Shown here: one piece after another, positions 22,296 to 31,159 of the stretch | How the letters are laid out: each line of letters opens with the position of its first letter | Position numbering within the stretch: position 1 is the first letter of the stretch | Origin: SZAS-103 sp038216155 | GTDB lineage: Bacteria; Pseudomonadota; Gammaproteobacteria; Xanthomonadales; Xanthomonadaceae | Direction: 5' to 3' | Assembly: GCA_038216155.1 (NCBI GenBank) | Contig: JBBQQH010000036.1 | Coordinates: 1-32,149 of the forward strand | DNA: 32,149 nucleotides | Made by a program: the position numbers and the translations under genes | Notes under the pieces: generated by a model | What the model was told of the DNA's origin: nothing | What the model saw: only the letters and a program-made list of their open reading frames with translations | Database searches by the model: none

Positions 22296-23078
22296 TCATG
22301 CCATGAACTGTTCGTTGAGGATGCGCTCTTCGAGGCTGTGTTCTGGATCGAACAGCAACGTCACCGTATGTTCCTGCGATTCGCGCACAGTGACTTCAAC
22401 GATGTCGCGCACCTCGTGAGAGTCTGCGGTCGCGCTGAGCGGTCGCTTGTCGGGGTCGAGCACTTCGAAGCGCACCACGGTGTCGGAGCGCAGCAGCGCG
22501 CCACGCCAGCGTCGCGGCCGAAACGGCGCAATCGGGGTCAACGCGATCACGTTCGAGCCCAGTGGCAGTATCGGTCCGTGCGCGGAATAGTTGTACGCAG
22601 TGCTGCCGGCGGGCGTCGCCACCAGCACGCCGTCGCAGACCAGCTCGTCCAGCCGCGCACGATCATTGAGATGGATGCGCAGGTGCGCGGCCTGGCGCGT
22701 CTGCCGCAACAGCGAGACCTCGTTGTATGCCAGTGAGGTGACGCTGGCTCCGGATTCGCTGTTGGCGATCATTTCCAGGGGACGCAATATCGCCGGATGC
22801 GCGGCAGCGATGCGTTCGACCAATGCGTCTTCCTGATAGTGGTTCATCAGGAACCCGACCGAACCCAGCTTCATGCCAAACACTGGCAATCCGCGAGGGC
22901 CGTACTTGTGCAGCGTCTGCAACATGAAGCCATCGCCACCGAGCGCGCACAGCACATCGGCCTGGTCCGGATCTCGTGCGCCGTGCAGCGCCACCAATCG
23001 CTCGCGTGCCACCTGCGCTTCCGGTGCGCGGCTGGCGAGAAAAGCGATGCGCTGGCTGCCCGTGGTCATAGGCGACAT
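22296..23078 (-). CDS. nadK: NAD kinase
   Basis: Phosphorylates NAD+ to NADP+ in the cytoplasm; 260 residues, usual for short bacterial forms. LCALGGDGFMLQTLH carries the GGDG nucleotide-binding motif (47-50) and catalytic Asp. GLPVFGMKLGSVGFLMN follows as in the family. AYNEVSLLR holds the NE motif, and DGVLVATPAGSTAYNYSAHGP is the conserved glycine-rich NAD-binding region. In-frame ATGs at 23078 and 23069 both lack a clear ribosome-binding site; I keep the first. It lies 45 bases downstream of the NAD-glutamate dehydrogenase gene on the same strand, so cotranscription is likely. Confidence 0.94.
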   Translation of the reverse strand: MSPMTTGSQRIAFLASRAPEAQVARERLVALHGARDPDQADVLCALGGDGFMLQTLHKYGPRGLPVFGMKLGSVGFLMNHYQEDALVERIAAAHPAILRPLEMIANSESGASVTSLAYNEVSLLRQTRQAAHLRIHLNDRARLDELVCDGVLVATPAGSTAYNYSAHGPILPLGSNVIALTPIAPFRPRRWRGALLRSDTVVRFEVLDPDKRPLSATADSHEVRDIVEVTVRESQEHTVTLLFDPEHSLEERILNEQFMA

Positions 23079-23123
23079 GTACGGATTGCGATAGCCAGGC
23101 GCATCACCAACATCCCGACGCGG

Positions 23124-26100
23124 TCATGTTGCGTCTGTCGCCACGGTTTGCGCCAGACGACGAACCGCAACCGAGACCGTCGGGTAATCCATGTTGCGCT
23201 GGTTGCGCATGTCGGCAAACATCGACAGCGTGTAGCGCATGCTCGGATCGTCGCGCGCCAGCCACTGGTCGACCAGCCCGTCGACCTGTCCATGCCTTCC
23301 GCCCGAAGACAATACCTGCGCAACCAGCGCGCTCTGCTGCGACTGCAGTTCGTCGCGCATCACGCCGCGTGCGTGCGCGTGCCAGCGACCTTCCACCGGC
23401 AGGCGCTCGATCTGATCCAGCAGCCAGCCCAGGTGCAACGCATCGCCCAACTTGAAATACACCTGCGCCACATCGCTCACATCAAGCTTGCGCGTAAGTG
23501 CCACTTCGACAATGTCCAGGGCCGATGAAAGGAATGGCAGCGAGGCAAGTTGCGCAGCTGGCTTGGGCGTGAAACCGAGCGTCGTCCAGTGTTGCGTGCG
23601 TTCGCGCATTTGCGCCTGCTCACCTGGCGTGACCCATTTGGCCAGGCCCGCGCGCAACTGATCCATCGGCGCCTTGTAGCGTTGGATACAGGCCGCGATA
23701 TCGAGTTTTTGCCCGGGCAGGTTGAGCAGCCAGCGAGTCATCCCGCGTTGCAGGTTCCAGATCAGCATCAGCGCTTCGATCTGCGCCGACTCCGGTAGCT
23801 TGCCGTCGAGCCCATCGATCGCCGCCCAAATCTGACGCGCATCCAGCACCTCGCGACTGATCGCATACGCCTTGGCAACCTGCGCCGCCGTTTCGCCGGT
23901 GTCTTCCTGCATGCGCATCATGAAGGTCGCGCCCATGCGGTTGACCATCGAGTTGGTCACTGCGGTGGCGATGATCTCGCGACGCAGGCGATGCCGCTGC
24001 ATGTGTTCGGCGTAGCGCACGCGCAGCGGCTCGGGGAAGTAACGCGCCAGTTCGGTGGCAAGGTGCGCATCCTCGGGTACGTCGGACTCGAGCAATTGCT
24101 GAAAGATCACGATTTTCGCGTACGACAACAGGATCGACAGTTCGGGGCGGGTCAGCCCTTGGCCGCGCGCCTTGCGTTCGGCGAATTCGGTGTCCGACGG
24201 CAGATACTCCAGCTGACGATCGAGCAGGCCTTGGGATTCCAGCGTGCGGATGAAATGCTGCTTGGAACCGAGCCGTTTGACGCTCATCGACTCCATCAGG
24301 CTGATCGCCTGGTTTTGCCGATAGTTGTCGGTCAGTACCAGCTCGCCCACCTCGTCGGTCATTTTTGCCAGCAACGCATTGCGCTTGGGCTGGGTCAGCT
24401 CGTTGCGGCGCATCGCATCGTTGAGCAGGATCTTGATGTTGACTTCGTGATCGGAGGTATCCACGCCTGCGGAGTTGTCGATAAAATCGGTGTTGAGCAG
24501 CACGCCGACGTGCGCCGCATCGATCCGGCCGAGTTGCGTGAACCCTAGGTTGCCGCCCTCTCCCACAGTCTTGCAGCGCAGTTCACCACCATTGACGCGC
24601 AACGCGTTGTTGGCGCGATCGCCGACATCGGCGTGGCTTTCACTGGCCGACTTGACGTAGGTGCCGATGCCGCCGTTCCACAACAGATCAACGGGTGCTT
24701 TGAGGATCGCGTTCATCAGTTCATTGGGCGCAAGCTGATCCACGCTCTCGGGCAGATCCAGCGCCAAGCGCACCTGTTCACTGATCGGAATACTCTTGAG
24801 CGTGCGCGCGAAAATGCCGCCGCCCTTGCTGATGGTCCCCGTGTCGTAATCGGCCCACGACGAGCGCGGCAAGGCGAACATGCGTTCGCGCTCAACGAAC
24901 GAAGATTCCGCATCGGGATCTGGATCGAGAAAGATGTGCCGGTGATCGAACGCCGCAAGCAGCCGGATGTGCCGAGAGAGCAGCATGCCGTTGCCGAACA
25001 CATCGCCGGACATGTCGCCGATACCGACGCAAGTGAAGTCCTGGGTCTGGCTGTTGCGACCCATTGCTCGGAAGTGTCGTTTGACCGACTCCCACGCGCC
25101 CTTCGCGGTAATGCCCATCGCCTTGTGGTCGTAGCCGACCGATCCGCCAGATGCGAACGCATCGCCAAGCCAGAATCCATGTTCCAGCGCGAGCCCGTTT
25201 GCGATATCAGAGAATGTGGCGGTGCCCTTGTCTGCCGCGACTACCAGGTATGGATCGTCGCCATCGTGGCGAACGACGCCATGCGGATGCACGATCCTGT
25301 TGTCGACGATGTTGTCGGTGATTTCGAGCAACGCGTTGATGAACAACTTGTAGCAGGCAATGCCTTCCGCCAGTTGCGCATCGCGATCGCCGCCGATGGG
25401 TGGGCGCTTGACGTAAAACCCGCCCTTGGCGCCCACCGGCACGATCACCGTGTTCTTGACCATCTGCGCCTTCACCAGGCCTAGCACCTCAGTGCGGAAA
25501 TCTTCACGCCGATCCGACCAGCGCAAGCCGCCACGCGCGACTGGCCCAAAGCGCAGGTGCACGCCTTCCACCCGCGGCGAATACACGAAGATTTCTCGAT
25601 ACGGCCGCGGCTTGGGCAGGTCCGGTACGTTGGCCGCATCGAACTTGAAGGCGATGGTGTCGCCAAACGAGTCTTCACCGGTGGAATCGCTGTGCACCTT
25701 ATAGAAACTGGTGCGCAAGGTAGCGTCGATCACGCCCATGAAGCTACTGAGGATGCGATCTTCGTCCAGGCTTGCGACGTCCTCCAGCAGAATTCCAAGC
25801 GCGTCGTGACAGGCGTCGATTTGTGCTTCGCGATCCATGCCGCGCGCGTAGGCGACTTCCTCGATCAGTGTCGCCGCCGCATGCTTCTGGCTTTCCGGAG
25901 TAATCGCACGCAGTTGCACAAGCAGCGCTGCCCGTGCGGCCTCATCGTGGCGCGCCGCACCGGCCTTGCGACCGGTACCTGCGATGCCGGCATGGCCGGG
26001 GTCGAAACGCGCCTCGAACAATTCGACCAGCAACCGCACAATCAACGGGTAGCGGTTAAGCGTAGTTTCCATGTAGGCCTGCGAAAACGTCAGGCCCGTC

Positions 26101-28193
26101 TGCAACAAGTATTTGCAATAGCCGCGCAGCATCGCGACCTGACGCCAGTCCAGACCTGCGGACAGGATCAGCCGGTTGAAGCCGTCGCTTTCCGCATCGC
26201 CGCGCCAGATGCGCTCGAACGCTTCCTCAAACGGACCGCTGACCGTCGCAAGATCGGCATGCGCATGATCGATCAACACCTCGAAATCCTGGATCTGCAA
26301 GGTGTCTTCGCCGACGCCGATTTCATACGGATGCTCTGACAAGATCCGCAGCCCCATGTTTTCCATCATCGGCAAGGCATCCGACAGATACACCGCGTCG
26401 CCCTTGCGCAGCAGCTTGAAGCGCAGGTTGTCAGTTCCCACATCGGCCTCGTCGGTCGGCGCGCGATACAGGCGCAATTGCAGATCGTCCGAACCTTGCA
26501 GCTTGTCGGCCTGCTCGAAATCTGCGATCGCAGCTGCCGGCGTCATCGCATCGATGTAGCTTGCCGGTAACTGGGAGCCGTAGCGCGCCAGCATGTCGGT
26601 CGCTCGCGCATCGCCATAGCTTGCAGCTAGCTCGTCGCGCAATTGATCCTGCCAGTTGCGCACGATGTGCGAAATCTCGCGCTCCAGCGCGGCTTCGTCG
26701 ACGTCGATGGCGACCCCTGATATTGGCCGCACAATGAGATGCAATTGCGCCAGCGGCGCTTCGCCGACCTGGATCGTGGTGTCGACGCGCTGGCCGTGCA
26801 GGGCCTCCTTCAACAGCGCTTCGATGCGCTTGCGATTGTCGGTGTTGAAGCGATCGCGTGGAATGTAGACGAGTGCGGAGAAAAACCGTCCATATCTGTC
26901 GCGCCGCAGGAACAGCCGACTGCGCGGACGCTCCTGCAAGCCGAGCACACCCATGCTGGTGCGCTGCAATTCTTCGGTGCTGGACTGAAACAATTCATCG
27001 CGCGGCAGGGTTTCGATGATGTGTTTGAGCGCCTTGCCACTATGGCTGCTGTTGCCCAGGCCCGAGCGCGCCATCACCTGCGCATAGCGCTCGCGCACCA
27101 GCGGGATGTCCCAGGGCCGGCGCCCGTAGGCGCTGGATGTGAACAAGCCCAGGAAGCGTTGTTCCGCGATCGGCGTTCCATGGTCGTCGAAGCGCAGCAC
27201 GCCGATGTAGTCCATGTAACCGGAACGATGCACGCGAGAACGCGAGTTGGTCTTGGTCAGGATCAACGTCTGCGCCGGCCCGGCTTGCTCGTGCGCGGCG
27301 AGGCTGGTGAGCGGACGCGGCGGCGAATTGGTGTGCGAGTGCCGCAGCAGACCTAGTCCCGACCCCTCGACGGCTTCCAGCATGTCCTGCTTCTTGCGCC
27401 GCACTACTTCGTATTCGCGATAACCCAGGAATGTGAAATGATCGGCAGCAGCCCAGCGTAAAAACTCCTCCGACTCCGCGCGCAGCGTCGCATCCACCGG
27501 CATCTTGCGTCGATGCAGTTCGTCGGCGATCGCCAGCATCTTGTTGCGCATCGTTGCCCAGTCGTTGACGCTGGCACGCACTTCATCCAGCGCCTCGCGC
27601 AGGGTCGCGGCCAACTGCTTGCCGCTGGCGGCGTCGGGCAGACGACCAATCTCGACGTGGATCAGCGACTCCAGCTTGCCTTGGCCAATCGCAGTCAAAT
27701 TGCCGCGCGCGTCGCGCGTTACTGGCAACACTGGATGCAGCAGTATGTGCACGCTGATCCCGGCCTCGGCCAGCATCAAGCTGACGGTATCGACGAGGAA
27801 CGGCATATCGTCATTGACGATTTGCACCACCGTATGCGGCGCGGTCCAGCCATCGGTTTCGGCGCCCGGGTCGAACACACGGATGTTGGGCTTGTTCGCC
27901 TTCCGCACTTGCATCAACTCGTACAGACTGCGCGACGCCGACAGCCAGTCGTGACTACTGCGCGTGGCGAGGTCTTCGGCAGCAGTGCGCTTGAACAGGA
28001 TTTCGAGGTAGCGCTTGAAGTTGGCGTCTTTCGCCTGCGGGCTGCGACTGAGCGCGGCCAGCACGTCGGCGGCACCTGTTGGTGGGGTACTGGAGGAGGC
28101 GCTGCGAGACGACTTGGCAACGACCTTTTTGTTCGGCGACCTGGCGGCCGGTTTGGGAGACGCTTTGGGTTGGACAGGCGACGACTTTTTCAC
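23124..28193 (-). CDS. gdhB: NAD-specific glutamate dehydrogenase, large (GDH-180 type)
   Basis: Oxidises glutamate to 2-oxoglutarate and ammonia with NAD+. It is the catabolic, roughly 180-kDa homo-oligomeric class (PF05088). The 1,689 residues are slightly longer than usual because of a Lys/Ser/Pro-rich N-terminal extension of about 40 residues. N-terminal ACT-like regulatory blocks include VVQIVNDDMPFLVDTVSLML. The catalytic core holds FGPVARGGLRWSDRREDFRT near residue 884, MVKNTVIVPVGAKGGFYVK near 918 with catalytic lysines, and GIGDMSGDVFGNGMLLS, followed by a nucleotide-binding fold and a long helical C-terminus. The start is GTG at 28193; no strong ribosome-binding site is visible and an ATG 13 bases upstream is out of frame. 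It is followed by nadK and preceded by the RES toxin gene (114-base gap) on the same strand. Confidence 0.95.
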   Translation of the reverse strand: MKKSSPVQPKASPKPAARSPNKKVVAKSSRSASSSTPPTGAADVLAALSRSPQAKDANFKRYLEILFKRTAAEDLATRSSHDWLSASRSLYELMQVRKANKPNIRVFDPGAETDGWTAPHTVVQIVNDDMPFLVDTVSLMLAEAGISVHILLHPVLPVTRDARGNLTAIGQGKLESLIHVEIGRLPDAASGKQLAATLREALDEVRASVNDWATMRNKMLAIADELHRRKMPVDATLRAESEEFLRWAAADHFTFLGYREYEVVRRKKQDMLEAVEGSGLGLLRHSHTNSPPRPLTSLAAHEQAGPAQTLILTKTNSRSRVHRSGYMDYIGVLRFDDHGTPIAEQRFLGLFTSSAYGRRPWDIPLVRERYAQVMARSGLGNSSHSGKALKHIIETLPRDELFQSSTEELQRTSMGVLGLQERPRSRLFLRRDRYGRFFSALVYIPRDRFNTDNRKRIEALLKEALHGQRVDTTIQVGEAPLAQLHLIVRPISGVAIDVDEAALEREISHIVRNWQDQLRDELAASYGDARATDMLARYGSQLPASYIDAMTPAAAIADFEQADKLQGSDDLQLRLYRAPTDEADVGTDNLRFKLLRKGDAVYLSDALPMMENMGLRILSEHPYEIGVGEDTLQIQDFEVLIDHAHADLATVSGPFEEAFERIWRGDAESDGFNRLILSAGLDWRQVAMLRGYCKYLLQTGLTFSQAYMETTLNRYPLIVRLLVELFEARFDPGHAGIAGTGRKAGAARHDEAARAALLVQLRAITPESQKHAAATLIEEVAYARGMDREAQIDACHDALGILLEDVASLDEDRILSSFMGVIDATLRTSFYKVHSDSTGEDSFGDTIAFKFDAANVPDLPKPRPYREIFVYSPRVEGVHLRFGPVARGGLRWSDRREDFRTEVLGLVKAQMVKNTVIVPVGAKGGFYVKRPPIGGDRDAQLAEGIACYKLFINALLEITDNIVDNRIVHPHGVVRHDGDDPYLVVAADKGTATFSDIANGLALEHGFWLGDAFASGGSVGYDHKAMGITAKGAWESVKRHFRAMGRNSQTQDFTCVGIGDMSGDVFGNGMLLSRHIRLLAAFDHRHIFLDPDPDAESSFVERERMFALPRSSWADYDTGTISKGGGIFARTLKSIPISEQVRLALDLPESVDQLAPNELMNAILKAPVDLLWNGGIGTYVKSASESHADVGDRANNALRVNGGELRCKTVGEGGNLGFTQLGRIDAAHVGVLLNTDFIDNSAGVDTSDHEVNIKILLNDAMRRNELTQPKRNALLAKMTDEVGELVLTDNYRQNQAISLMESMSVKRLGSKQHFIRTLESQGLLDRQLEYLPSDTEFAERKARGQGLTRPELSILLSYAKIVIFQQLLESDVPEDAHLATELARYFPEPLRVRYAEHMQRHRLRREIIATAVTNSMVNRMGATFMMRMQEDTGETAAQVAKAYAISREVLDARQIWAAIDGLDGKLPESAQIEALMLIWNLQRGMTRWLLNLPGQKLDIAACIQRYKAPMDQLRAGLAKWVTPGEQAQMRERTQHWTTLGFTPKPAAQLASLPFLSSALDIVEVALTRKLDVSDVAQVYFKLGDALHLGWLLDQIERLPVEGRWHAHARGVMRDELQSQQSALVAQVLSSGGRHGQVDGLVDQWLARDDPSMRYTLSMFADMRNQRNMDYPTVSVAVRRLAQTVATDAT

Positions 28194-28307
28194 GCGCAGG
28201 CTTCATCGGCGGATCGGGACGGCAAGCATACCGGTTGCCGCTTGCGCGGTGCCAGTTGACAGGTTTTGAGGCACTGGTGCTGGAATGGGGATTGGCACCT
28301 TTCTCGA

Positions 28308-28748
28308 TCACAATATGCGTGGATCGAACGCATACGGTTGATCAAATCCCACGCGCACCTGCGCTATATGCGGATGGCCTGGATTGATCAGGTAATTCCA
28401 AGTCTGCCCGATGATCGCACTCGGCACCTTCAGCAGCAGGCTCGCCCCACCCTCAAGCCACGCATCGCCTTTGGCGCGCGTGGAGGGAACATGCCGATAC
28501 CAGTCGCGTCGCAGTCGCGTGGGTTGCGTTGCAACATTTGCGTCTGGAATGTCGATGCCGACCAGTCGATAGCCGCTGGGCAGTTCCTCGGGCTGCACGT
28601 CCAGATGCACCAGCACTTCGATCAGGCAGCCGGGCGGTTCGGTGGCTGCGTATAAAACCAGACGCCCGCGTGTATGCCAGCGCGCTGAGGCCTGCAGGCC
28701 GCCGCGACCGCTAAGGTCCGGATATCGCGTAAGTCGCCACAACCTCAA
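28308..28748 (-). CDS. RES-domain toxin
   Basis: A 146-residue RES-family toxin. Members are reported to hydrolyse/phosphorolyse NAD+ or ADP-ribosylate PRPP synthetase. Conserved features: LWRLTRY at the N-terminus, SARWHTRG (usually RWN), LVLYAATEPPGCLIEVLVHL with the conserved Tyr and Glu, and LLLKVPSAI...NYLINPGHP with the conserved Ser and Asn. The open frame extends to 28895, but that part overlaps the antitoxin and lacks family similarity. The proper start is TTG at 28748-28746, which overlaps the antitoxin TGA as TTGA; GGA lies eight bases before it. This gives the normal family length and translational coupling. The active-site residues appear intact, so it is likely functional. Confidence 0.88.
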   Translation of the reverse strand: MRLWRLTRYPDLSGRGGLQASARWHTRGRLVLYAATEPPGCLIEVLVHLDVQPEELPSGYRLVGIDIPDANVATQPTRLRRDWYRHVPSTRAKGDAWLEGGASLLLKVPSAIIGQTWNYLINPGHPHIAQVRVGFDQPYAFDPRIL

Positions 28749-29188
28749 GCAAACAGTCCGTGTGCAATCTGTTGCAGGCGCTCCTCCACCAGGCGCGCGC
28801 CTTGCTCGGTCGCGATCAGGTCGATTGGCTTGCGTTCGCTGCGTGAGCGCACGCCATCGGCACTGCCGAGCCGGTTTGACGACCGCTGCAACCATCCCAG
28901 CGCCTTGCGCTGATCGCCGAAGGTTTCAGTTGCCAGCGCAATGATGCGGCCGACCCGCGCAAGACGATCCGACTCGCCTGCATCCAGCGTGCCGTGCTGC
29001 TTGAGGCGGCGTTGCAAGGTTGTGCGCGCGCCCACCAGCTTGAATACCTGGCTTCGATCCAGGCCCAAATCGATCAGGTTTTCCAACGAATCGGCAGGCA
29101 GCCCGGCCAGCACCGCCTCGTGCAGGTCTATCTCGTTCTTCACGGCAGGCAAGCCCAATAGTCGGCCGAGTGCGAATGGCGGTGTCAT
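28745..29188 (-). CDS. Xre/MbcA/ParS-type antitoxin of the RES module
   Basis: A 147-residue antitoxin partner of the RES toxin. The N-terminal part (about 20-70) looks like a helical DNA-binding domain (LENLIDLGLDRSQVFKLVGA). The C-terminal DUF2384/MbcA toxin-binding domain shows LDAGESDRLARVGRIIALA, FGDQRKALGWLQ, then PIDLIATEQGARLVEERL and the ending IAHGLFA. Between the WLQRSSNRLG and KPIDLI blocks are about 11 extra residues compared with the family pattern I recall. The start ATG at 29188 is preferred because a TATACT -10 box (29228-29223) would start transcription downstream of the earlier in-frame ATG at 29221. The gene is coupled to the toxin by TTGA overlap and probably represses its own promoter. 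Confidence 0.88.
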   Translation of the reverse strand: MTPPFALGRLLGLPAVKNEIDLHEAVLAGLPADSLENLIDLGLDRSQVFKLVGARTTLQRRLKQHGTLDAGESDRLARVGRIIALATETFGDQRKALGWLQRSSNRLGSADGVRSRSERKPIDLIATEQGARLVEERLQQIAHGLFA

Positions 29189-29208
29189 AGCGGTAATCTC
29201 GCGCAATA

Positions 29209-29241
29209 GTCCATATGGCATCAGTATATGTCCAAATGGAC
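29209..29241. promoter_or_regulatory. Promoter and twin operator of the RES-Xre module
   Basis: Two similar dyads, GTCCATATGGCA (29209-29220) and GTCCAAATGGAC (29230-29241), have centres 21 bp apart, two helical turns. Between and overlapping them, on the minus strand, is TATACT (29228-29223), a good -10 hexamer; the -35 is poor. A repressor bound to both dyads would cover the promoter, as expected for antitoxin autoregulation. Confidence 0.6.
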
Positions 29242-29280
29242 AAGCGTGGAGTGCAAAAAAACCAGCGGAAGGGAGCTGGC

Positions 29281-29637
29281 ATGCTCGACAAACTGCCCCC
29301 AAGGGCGCTGATTACTGCTCTAGACGATTCCAACGTATAGGTGAAATTTCAAGGCTGGGCCGATCAACGCGAAAACAATTTTCTGCGCGGAGGCAGCGAA
29401 ACCATCCGTCGGGTCAAACTTGCGCTGGTAGCGGCAGGTGTCGACATGCCGGAGCCAATCTACCGCGTCCAACTCAGTCAACCCGCCACTGCGAACGTTG
29501 CCGCGCCGCTGCGTGACCACTCAACTGCTGAGGCAACCGACACCAGCGCGATCAGCGACATCAGCAACCAGATCGAAGCCGAACAGAGCCAGCACGCCGA
29601 CAGCAATCTGCTCGACGCCAACGCACCGCGCGAATAG
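29281..29637 (+). pseudogene. C-terminal remnant of an MscS-family mechanosensitive channel
   Basis: The frame from ATG 29281 reads MLDKLPPRALITALDDSNV, an in-frame TAG at 29338, then VKFQGWADQRENNF, SETIRRVKLALVAAGVDMPEPIYRVQL and an acidic Ser/Ala-rich tail to 29637. The pattern PPRALITALDDS...GWADQR...SEAIRxVKxALxxAGIxMPEPIYRV is the C-terminal domain of small-conductance mechanosensitive channels. The membrane part and the middle beta domain are absent: the frame upstream of about 29275 has no similarity and runs into the RES-Xre promoter. The remnant is therefore truncated and carries a nonsense codon. GTG at 29341 could restart a 98-residue fragment, but no channel function is possible. 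Confidence 0.75.
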
Positions 29638-29858
29638 TCATCTGCTAGCCTCGCATGCGTTGCCAGATCTACGTCTCCGCGCAGGGCTGCTGCAACACAT
29701 AACGGTGCGCGACACGCTTCGGAATTGAACCAATTGGGTATCGAAGGGTCGCAGTCACCCGCGGTTGTGGATTGGTCATGCAATGGTCGACACCGTCCCT
29801 TGCCGACGCCGCCGCAATCAATCGCCACTTGAACCAGCCATCCACGGAAACTCCCCGC

Positions 29859-30929
29859 ATGCGTACGGTCCCCCTCGCTTGTCTGCTGCTTCTGTATGTT
29901 TCCACTTCGCTCGCCGCGCCCATGGACGACACTGCGCAAGCGACCACCACGCAAGCCGTCACGTCGGTGCACGACCTTGAAACACTGGTTGTCAGCGGTG
30001 CTCAGCCCGGTCCCGGGATGTGGAAGGTGTCCAAAGGTGAGCATGTCGTATGGGTGCTCGGTGTACTGTCACCCTTGCCAAAAAAGATGGAGTGGCAGGC
30101 GCCGAAAGTGAGATCGGTATTGCGTCAGGCCGACGAAGTGATCTGGCCGGCGACGCTCGGCTTTACCGTCAAGATCAATCCGCTGCAGGGCTTGTTGCTG
30201 CTGCCCAGCGTGCCGGGCGCGCGCAAGAATCCCGACGGCAAGCAGCTCCGCGACGTCGTCTCGGCTCAGGACTATCAGCGTTGGCTCGACTTGAAGGCGC
30301 GCTACATCGGCCGCGACCGCGGCATCGAATCATGGCGGCCGTTGTTTGCCGCCTACCGGTTGTGGAAAAAAGCACTGGCCGCATCGGCGTTGAGCGAGGA
30401 CAGCGTGATCGATCCGCTGATCAAGCGCGCAGCCCGCGAGCGCAAGTTCGTGCAGACGCATCCGCGCAACATGCTGGTCATCACCGACGCACGAGCGGCA
30501 CTGAAGGAATTCAAGCACGATGACGTCGACGACGATGCCTGCTTCAGCAAAACGCTGGACCGACTCGAAACCGATGTCGCGTCAATGCGCCAGCGCGCAA
30601 ATGCTTGGGCGGTTGGCGATCTGGACGCGCTGCGTGCGTTGCCGTACGACGACCAATACAGCACCTGTGGCCAGGCGGCGATGCAGTCGCCAGTGTTTCG
30701 CAAACGCATGCCCGGCGACCCGATCGTCAAAGCGCATCAACTCTGGCTGGACGCCATCGAGACAGCACTGGCAAAAAATGGAGTTACGTTCGCAATGTTG
30801 CCAATGCGGCAGGCGTTGTCCGCAACCGGGCCATTGTCGAAGTTGCGGGCGAAGGGCTATGTGGTCGAGGCGCCAGTTGCTATTACGCCGCAAACCCCTT
30901 CTGCGGCGTCAGATGACCCATTGCACTGA
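29859..30929 (+). CDS. TraB/GumN-family secreted protein, lacking the GxxH motif
   Basis: A 356-residue exported protein related to the TraB/GumN (PF01963) family, some members of which are TIKI-type metalloproteases. The start at 29859 is chosen because MRTVPLACLLLLYVSTSLAAP is then a clean signal peptide, with GGAAA about nine bases upstream; the frame is open to an ATG at 29772 without support. Family features are MWKVSKGEHVVWVLGVL, repeated helical blocks, a Cys pair (DDDACFSKTL and YSTCGQAAMQ) and the late NGVTFAMLPMRQAL/GPLSKLRAKGY, comparable to the family's C-terminal block. At the usual GxxH metal site it reads GVLS (68-71), so the His is missing. It may be non-catalytic. It stands alone. 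Confidence 0.75.
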   Translation: MRTVPLACLLLLYVSTSLAAPMDDTAQATTTQAVTSVHDLETLVVSGAQPGPGMWKVSKGEHVVWVLGVLSPLPKKMEWQAPKVRSVLRQADEVIWPATLGFTVKINPLQGLLLLPSVPGARKNPDGKQLRDVVSAQDYQRWLDLKARYIGRDRGIESWRPLFAAYRLWKKALAASALSEDSVIDPLIKRAARERKFVQTHPRNMLVITDARAALKEFKHDDVDDDACFSKTLDRLETDVASMRQRANAWAVGDLDALRALPYDDQYSTCGQAAMQSPVFRKRMPGDPIVKAHQLWLDAIETALAKNGVTFAMLPMRQALSATGPLSKLRAKGYVVEAPVAITPQTPSAASDDPLH

Positions 30930-30943
30930 GTCGCACGAAATGA

Positions 30944-30955
30944 GGCTCGCGAGCC
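30944..30955. repeat. 12-bp perfect palindrome
   Basis: GGCTCGCGAGCC is a perfect palindrome 15 bases after the TraB-like stop, in a 230-base stretch without genes. Short and loopless as written; it could be part of a terminator or chance in GC-rich DNA. Confidence 0.3.
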
Positions 30956-31159
30956 AGCAACGAACACGAAATGCATTGCCGCTGGCTAAATCAGACAGAT
31001 GATCGCCGCGCCAACCAGTACACGGCGATTACCAATTCGGCCGGACTGAGCCAGAGTGGAACACCATGCACCGATGGATTCCCCGGGCAAAAGTAGAGTC
31101 CTGACAAGTAGCATCCCGACCGGCAGCCAGAATCGTGCCCGCCGGCTGGATGAGTGCGA

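Noticed and set aside
28749..28895. N-terminal extension of the RES toxin frame
   Set aside because: Arg/Pro-rich sequence overlapping the antitoxin; the family domain begins at LWRLTRY and a TTGA-coupled start is present.
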